DNA from: VRUE01 sp045805805 | Lineage (GTDB): Bacteria; Actinomycetota; Thermoleophilia; Solirubrobacterales; 70-9 | NCBI GenBank assembly: GCA_045805805.1 | Contig: JBJMKO010000093.1 | Location: 1-29,683 of the forward strand | Direction of reading: 5' to 3' | Length of the DNA: 29,683 bases | Shown here: in pieces, positions 25,693-29,683 of the stretch | Numbering within the stretch: position 1 is the stretch's first letter | How the letters are laid out: every line of letters begins with the position of its first letter | Notes under the pieces: model-generated | The model's input: the letters and a program-made list of their open reading frames with translations, nothing else | Told to the model about the DNA's origin: nothing | Database searches by the model: none | Program-made: the position numbers and the translations under genes

Positions 25693-28071
25693 ATGAGCAC
25701 CGCTACGTCGAGCTCTATCGCTGGCCCGGTCACCGGTCACAAGGCCGACTTGCAGAGGGCCCTACTGGTGGGGGCATGCGTGGTGCTGCCAGGCTTCGTT
25801 GCGCTCGCGCTTCTCGGCTCGCTGGGTACGTATCCAGCGGGCCTGCCGGGGTTCTGGGACTACCCCAGCGGCACGATCGGCGATGCGCTGCTGGTGCCGA
25901 TCATTATTATCGGCTTGTTTGTACAGGCTCAGGCACTACGCCAGTGGGCGGCGCCGAGCGAACGGCCCTGGCAAGTCCTGGGTACCGTGATCGGCGCCAT
26001 TGGCGGCGCCGCCGTGCCGCTCAGTTGGTACCTCGACCCGCATACGAGCCATATTTGGATGCTGCCGGAGGCGCACCACTACCTGCTGGCGGGCTGGTGG
26101 CACTTTGCCTATCTCACTGCGACGACAGCGCTGCTGGGATACCTGATCGTGACGGTGTTGGGGCGGCTACACCGGGCGCCGAGTGCCGCAACGGGACTTC
26201 CCGAGGGTTATGCCCCCACTGCGATGACCTTCGTCGTGGGTGCCGGCCTGGGCATGCTGATGCTGATCGGGCGAGACGCGGTGGCTGGCGGAAAGACGGC
26301 GGCGAGCGCGACAACGATCGTCTCCTTGCTCGCGGTGGCCGCGATCTTCCTCGGAGGCGTGGCCTGGGCCGCGGGTGCTGTGAGGTGGCGGCTACTGTTG
26401 ACGCCTGCCGCAATCGTGAGTGCCTTCCTAGTGGGCCTGCTAGGCGTAATCGTGCGCTGGGAGCCACACGATCCGGTGATCATCGGCTTGGGTGCGATCA
26501 CGGCGGCGCTTGCATGCGTAGCGGCCACCTCGCCGCTCGGCTCTCACTCCAAGCACGCGCAGTACCGCTGGCCGACCGCCGTCGCGATGACGGCCGTCGT
26601 GACCGGCGGCCTGATCCGCTCGTCTGACTCGCTGCTTCGCGGGCAGTCGGGACCGTTGCTTTGGCTAGTGGCGGGGGTAGTGCTCGCATTCGCGCTCCTG
26701 CTGTTGGTTGACCGCGGCCGAAACGATCTTCGCAGGGTGGTCCGCTACAGCTTCTTCGTCGGCTACTGCATGCTCATGTATTACCTCGCGGTCCGAATTC
26801 GCTCCTCAGTCGGTGAAAACAGCGCGGGCGCATCGGTGAGCGTCGCCGACGCAGCGTTTGATGTCATGGTCTTCACGCTGATCCAAACCCGGTTCGGGGA
26901 TCTGGGCGAGGGCGACAAGCATCGCGTCGAAGCCGAGTTTATTTCCTCACCGGAAGAAGCCTCGACCACCCCTTCCTCAGTTGAGAGCTCGGGGCCGGGC
27001 GCTGTCGTCGTCGACATGCTGCTTCTTGGAATTGCGGTTGGCCTGTCTCTGTTCATGCTGCTGGTAGTCGCCGCAGAAGCACTCGGGCTCGATCGAAACG
27101 CTGTCGATGTCCCTGCCGTCCGCGTTGTCCTCTTGGTCGGCACGATCTTGGTCGGCGCCCTGGGACTACTGAGCGATTCCTTGTTGTGGCGGTGGCGAGC
27201 ACGACAGGGTGAGCCGCCGACTGACTCACGGCTTCTAAGTCATGGGTCCTACCTGCCGCGTTGGTTCGCAGTCGGCGCGGTCGCAGCGGCCTTGGTCTGG
27301 ATCACCACGATTCTTTGCCTGTCGGGCGGCCCGGTCCATTTGCCTCTGCTTGCTTCGCTCGCTGCCGCCGTTGTGTTCGCGTTTTCGATGAGGACCTTGC
27401 TCTCCACGCCGGTGCTGCTTCAGATGCTGCGACCCACGCTCCGGCAGATAGCCCTTTGTCTCATAACGGCTACAGCCACAGCACTGGGTTCCTTCTGGTT
27501 CATCAGCATGGGAATCTGGCAGGGATCCCAGTCCTTGACTGGGGCGTGGTTTACCGCCACCACGATTTGCGTCTTCGCAGGCACGACGATCGTCTACATC
27601 GCTGCCGGCCTTGCACTCACCACCGGTCTTCCTCGCGCTAAGCGTCCCAAAACCCAATACGTGCTTGCCAGGGAGACCATTCGAGGCTATATCGGGCTGG
27701 ACGCAATCAACCTCGGCGTTGTGTTTCTAATCGGTATCGCGCTTCCGCTCTACGCTGCGACCCGCGATCAGGAGCTTCATGCTTCATCGCTGAGCGTCAT
27801 CGCTTCGATGGTGTTCCTGCCAGGTCTAATCAGCGCCATGTTCTGGGGGCTGCACAGTTGGCGCATCTGGGAGGATCTGAACGCGAAAGCCAGTCGCACT
27901 GGCGTCTCGCGCCCGATTTTTGCGCTGGCTGACAATGACTGGAACGAAGCCGAGATCATCGATGCGCGCAGAGCCAAGCGCTTCCAGAACCATCTGCGGC
28001 TGAACCGCTACTCCGTGATCGCCCTGATGGCATGTGGCCTCACCTACCTCGCGGAGGTCCTACTGCAATAG
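25693..28071 (+). CDS. Unknown large multi-pass membrane protein
   Basis: I do not recognise this 792-residue protein. About 17 hydrophobic segments of membrane-spanning length are visible, eleven in the first 370 residues. Next comes a soluble stretch at about 370-440 rich in Ser, Glu and Pro (FISSPEEASTTPSSVES), and then roughly six more, ending in a basic Arg/Lys-containing segment and a last hydrophobic helix. Loops contain YLDPHTSHIWMLPEAHH, which may hold metal- or ligand-binding His residues. No transporter signature is evident. The ATG has no Shine-Dalgarno; TAGTGT lies 10 nt upstream. It is divergent from the kinase-helicase, inside the island, and bracketed by the ~80-nt repeats, so it looks like a separately acquired module. 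Confidence 0.75.
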   Translation: MSTATSSSIAGPVTGHKADLQRALLVGACVVLPGFVALALLGSLGTYPAGLPGFWDYPSGTIGDALLVPIIIIGLFVQAQALRQWAAPSERPWQVLGTVIGAIGGAAVPLSWYLDPHTSHIWMLPEAHHYLLAGWWHFAYLTATTALLGYLIVTVLGRLHRAPSAATGLPEGYAPTAMTFVVGAGLGMLMLIGRDAVAGGKTAASATTIVSLLAVAAIFLGGVAWAAGAVRWRLLLTPAAIVSAFLVGLLGVIVRWEPHDPVIIGLGAITAALACVAATSPLGSHSKHAQYRWPTAVAMTAVVTGGLIRSSDSLLRGQSGPLLWLVAGVVLAFALLLLVDRGRNDLRRVVRYSFFVGYCMLMYYLAVRIRSSVGENSAGASVSVADAAFDVMVFTLIQTRFGDLGEGDKHRVEAEFISSPEEASTTPSSVESSGPGAVVVDMLLLGIAVGLSLFMLLVVAAEALGLDRNAVDVPAVRVVLLVGTILVGALGLLSDSLLWRWRARQGEPPTDSRLLSHGSYLPRWFAVGAVAAALVWITTILCLSGGPVHLPLLASLAAAVVFAFSMRTLLSTPVLLQMLRPTLRQIALCLITATATALGSFWFISMGIWQGSQSLTGAWFTATTICVFAGTTIVYIAAGLALTTGLPRAKRPKTQYVLARETIRGYIGLDAINLGVVFLIGIALPLYAATRDQELHASSLSVIASMVFLPGLISAMFWGLHSWRIWEDLNAKASRTGVSRPIFALADNDWNEAEIIDARRAKRFQNHLRLNRYSVIALMACGLTYLAEVLLQ

Positions 28072-28407
28072 GACAGGATGTTTTGCGACGAGTAGTCGTA
28101 GTGGCGTCAGTTTCCACCTCGCGGCGCAGGAGGTAGACGAGTCGGGCGCCGATCACTGGAGCCAGCACGTCACCGACAAGGAGGATGGAGTCATGCTGGC
28201 GACCCGCCAAATAGAGACTCCACACCGCCCCGGCCAGCGGATCGCGTTCGATGAGCTGAGCTGGTTCGCTGGCCCCAGACCAGAGCACCAACCAAACCCG
28301 AGAGCTGCGGACAGTTGGCGGACACTCTTTTCGCTAACTTAGATGACCTCAGGACACCTCATCTGACCTGAGAGCACCCAATGGAACTAAGAGGATCTGG
28401 AATACCG
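28072..28407. other. Gene-poor right end of the island
   Basis: There is no clear gene here. A minus-strand frame (28040-28291, TTG start, 83 residues) has one plausible membrane helix (DSILLVGDVLAPVIGARLVYLL) followed by RR, and may be a remnant or a small protein, but it overlaps the end of the membrane-protein gene. The stretch also holds repeat copy 2 immediately left of attR. Confidence 0.5.
28307..28387 (+). repeat. ~80-nt direct repeat, copy 2
   Basis: The repeat begins GCGGACAGTTGGCGGACA, two GCGGACA units 4 nt apart, and ends in GAGAGCACCCAATGGAAC. It ends 20 nt before the attR core, where arm-type integrase sites would be expected. Confidence 0.6.
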
Positions 28408-28465
28408 AGGTTGAGGGCCTTGTGCCCCTTACGGGGCGTGATGGTTCGACTCCATTCACCCGCAT
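28408..28465 (+). repeat. attR: displaced tRNA-Leu 3' half
   Basis: The 58 nt match 18132-18189 with four differences. Two of these (T to C, A to G) exchange a T-A pair for a C-G pair in the variable-arm stem; the others fall in the variable loop and the acceptor strand. No 5' half of a tRNA lies upstream, so this is not a second tRNA gene. Confidence 0.88.
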
Positions 28466-28467
28466 TT

Positions 28468-28492
28468 GGAACCCCTGGAAACCGGGGGTTCC
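28468..28492. terminator. Hairpin after attR
   Basis: GGAACCCC and GGGGTTCC form an 8-bp stem around a 9-nt loop. It stands directly beyond the displaced tRNA end, so it may be the original terminator of the tRNA gene. It could also end the minus-strand glycosylase transcript, whose stop is at 28506. Confidence 0.6.
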
Positions 28493-28505
28493 GCGTGGTA
28501 GAGCG

Positions 28506-28992
28506 TTAGCGAGCCCGCGCGAGCGCTTGCCAGGTCTCGATGTCCCAGAAGCGGCGTGCCGCACCGGAGGTGGAGGGCAGGACCCAAACCGCCGCGCTGC
28601 CGATGCGCTCGGGCTGGGCTCCGTAGTCGACGGACCGTTCCAGGATGGCGCGGGCGGCGTTCTTGCCGTTGAAGGCGAGGTTGTCGGGTTCGGCACCGGC
28701 GATTCGGGCTTCGAGGCCGGATACGTCGAACTCGACCGTGCCGACCTCCTCGTCGGAGCCGTGAAGCACCTTGCAGACGTCCGTCAGTCCAATGCCGAAC
28801 TCGGGCAATCGCCCGGATTCGGATGGAGATAGCTGGACCGGGGTCAATCCGGTCAGGTGCAGCGTCGCCCAAAATGCGTTGCCAGGACCGGCGTAGTAAG
28901 CACCGGCCCCGGGCCGACGCGGACCCAGCGGCAGTGCCGCAGAAGACGATCCCCAAACCGGGGCGCAAGATGTCGGGCAAAACGTCAGCCAC
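28506..28992 (-). pseudogene. Mug-type mismatch-specific DNA glycosylase, one frameshift
   Basis: The product belongs to the G/T(U) mismatch-specific DNA glycosylase (Mug) family, which excises uracil or thymine from mispairs. From the GTG at 28992 one frame gives LPDILRPGLGIVFCGTAAGSASAR; the family sequence then continues in another frame (GAYYAGPGNAFWATL, NLAFNGKNAAR, WVLPSTSGAARRFWD) to the stop at 28506. Removing one G from the four-base run at about 28907-28910 restores a complete protein of about 160 residues. A real frameshift mutation and a homopolymer sequencing error cannot be separated here. The gene lies outside the island, just beyond attR. Confidence 0.8.
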
Positions 28993-29052
28993 CCGGGCGA
29001 CACGCTACTTCGAGCAATCGTCCGGATCCCACGGTCATGTGACTGAAGGAAG

Positions 29053-29683
29053 CTAGACGAGGACTTCCGCCACTTCGATCCGGCCATCCGCGGCCGCTGC
29101 CTGCAGGGCCTCGTAGTCGCTCTCGTTCTGGTCGGCGTAGGCCTCGGCGAACCGGACGAGGGCCTTGTCGAAGGCTTCTCCGCTCCCCAGGTAGGCGGCG
29201 ATCGCGATCCGGTCACCGGACCGTGCGTGGGCTCGGGCCAGCGCTTCCCCGCAGAGGGAGGCGTAGATCGCCAGCTCCTTCGGCGACATCCCGGCAACGT
29301 CTGCCGAGCCCTTGCCGTCCCAGAGCTGGCGCACGTAGAAGCTGCGCTTCTGCCCGTCGATCCCCTCCGCCGTGACCCAGCCGAGGAAGACGTCGCTCGC
29401 GGCCTGCATCAGTCGCTGCCCCTCGACCACGCGGCGGCCGGGGTCGCGGTAGGCGCTCGCGCCGACGTAGGGTTCCAGCACCGAGACCGTCGCTTCCTTC
29501 GCCTGCAGGAAGAGGGGGTCGCCTGAGCCCCTGCCGAGCAGCAGGACGATCCAGGCCCGGGTGCCGACGCTGCCGACCCCGACGACCTTGCGGGCGGCAT
29601 GGACGTAGCGGTAGGAGGCGGCGAGGTGCCGGCGGTCGGGCGCGAGCGACTCGCGGTAGGCGGCGAGCACCTCCTGCAACTGC
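29053..29683 (-). CDS. DUF2252 family protein, N-terminus beyond the window
   Basis: Only the last ~210 residues are in the window; the frame stays open to the edge. The visible part resembles the C-terminal half of DUF2252 proteins: RYVHAARKVVGVGSVGTRAW, LFLQAKEATVSVLEPY, GQRLMQAASDVFLGW, FYVRQLWDGKGS, CGEALARAHARSGD and the terminal FAEAYADQNESDYEAL. The family is kinase-fold-like but its function is not established. It lies 60 nt upstream of the glycosylase on the same strand. Confidence 0.85.
   Translation of the reverse strand, partial: QLQEVLAAYRESLAPDRRHLAASYRYVHAARKVVGVGSVGTRAWIVLLLGRGSGDPLFLQAKEATVSVLEPYVGASAYRDPGRRVVEGQRLMQAASDVFLGWVTAEGIDGQKRSFYVRQLWDGKGSADVAGMSPKELAIYASLCGEALARAHARSGDRIAIAAYLGSGEAFDKALVRFAEAYADQNESDYEALQAAAADGRIEVAEVLV

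Larger units (their letters stand above)
18132..28465. mobile_element. Integrated genomic island at tRNA-Leu (defence island)
   Basis: The island is bounded by a 58-nt imperfect direct repeat of the tRNA-Leu 3' half (54/58 identical by eye). Contents in order: an element-supplied terminator, a tyrosine integrase pseudogene adjacent to the tRNA, VapBC, a PLD-like protein with a kinase-helicase (minus strand), and a large membrane protein (plus strand). Integrase next to a tRNA plus a 3'-end duplication is the standard mark of tRNA-targeted integrative elements. Base composition also looks less GC-biased than the flanks. No replication, conjugation or capsid genes are present, so it is a small non-autonomous or decayed element. 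Confidence 0.88.

Noticed and set aside
25215..28387. The ~80-nt repeats as ends of an insertion sequence
   Set aside because: They are in direct, not inverted, orientation and no transposase lies between them.
28408..28465. A second complete tRNA-Leu gene
   Set aside because: Only the 3' half from the anticodon arm onward is present; no D arm or matching 5' acceptor strand lies upstream.

Overview
The window comes from a high-GC actinomycete-type chromosome. I infer a member of class Thermoleophilia (Solirubrobacterales-like), but no rRNA is present to prove it. The supporting clues are the mycobacterium-like thiolase/high-molecular-weight FabG/MaoC/acyl-CoA dehydrogenase block, an actinobacterial SOS box (CGAAC-N4-GTTCG) at lexA, a c-di-AMP riboswitch in front of an RlpA-type cell-wall protein, and several start codons that look leaderless.

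Layout. Positions 72-9229 (+) hold a fatty-acid degradation cluster: thiolase, FabG4-like ketoreductase, HtdX-like hydratase, two acyl-CoA dehydrogenases, an acyl-CoA/AMP ligase, and then a class-III aminotransferase behind its own -10 box. A GGDEF-EAL protein (-) and a YyaL-type thioredoxin-domain protein (+) are divergent at 9292-12839. Type I glutamine synthetase (-) and a cysteine-less AhpD/CMD-family protein (+) are divergent at 12979-15160. A secreted hypothetical protein, an RlpA-like protein with its riboswitch, RNase P RNA and lexA follow, all on the minus strand (15319-17964). tRNA-Leu(GAG) lies at 18103-18188.

The tRNA-Leu 3' end is the left boundary of a ~10.3-kb integrated island. 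Its right boundary is a second, 54/58-identical copy of the tRNA 3' half at 28408-28465. The island contains a broken tyrosine integrase, a VapBC toxin-antitoxin pair, a large Ser/Thr kinase-SF1 helicase fusion overlapping in operon style with a PLD-like protein (the domain layout I recall for type I Mokosh anti-phage systems), and an unknown ~17-pass membrane protein preceded and followed by related ~80-nt direct repeats. The PLD-like protein lacks the His and Lys of its expected HxK motif. Beyond the island, a Mug-type DNA glycosylase with one frameshift and a partial DUF2252 protein close the window.

The backbone also carries an unusual repeat family. Three ~76-nt nested hairpins (6236-6311, 7777-7854, 15236-15311) share an inner hairpin and a one-sided bulge, while their outer stems differ yet still pair. 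A separate 45-nt perfect palindrome is inserted in frame in the linker of the hydratase gene.
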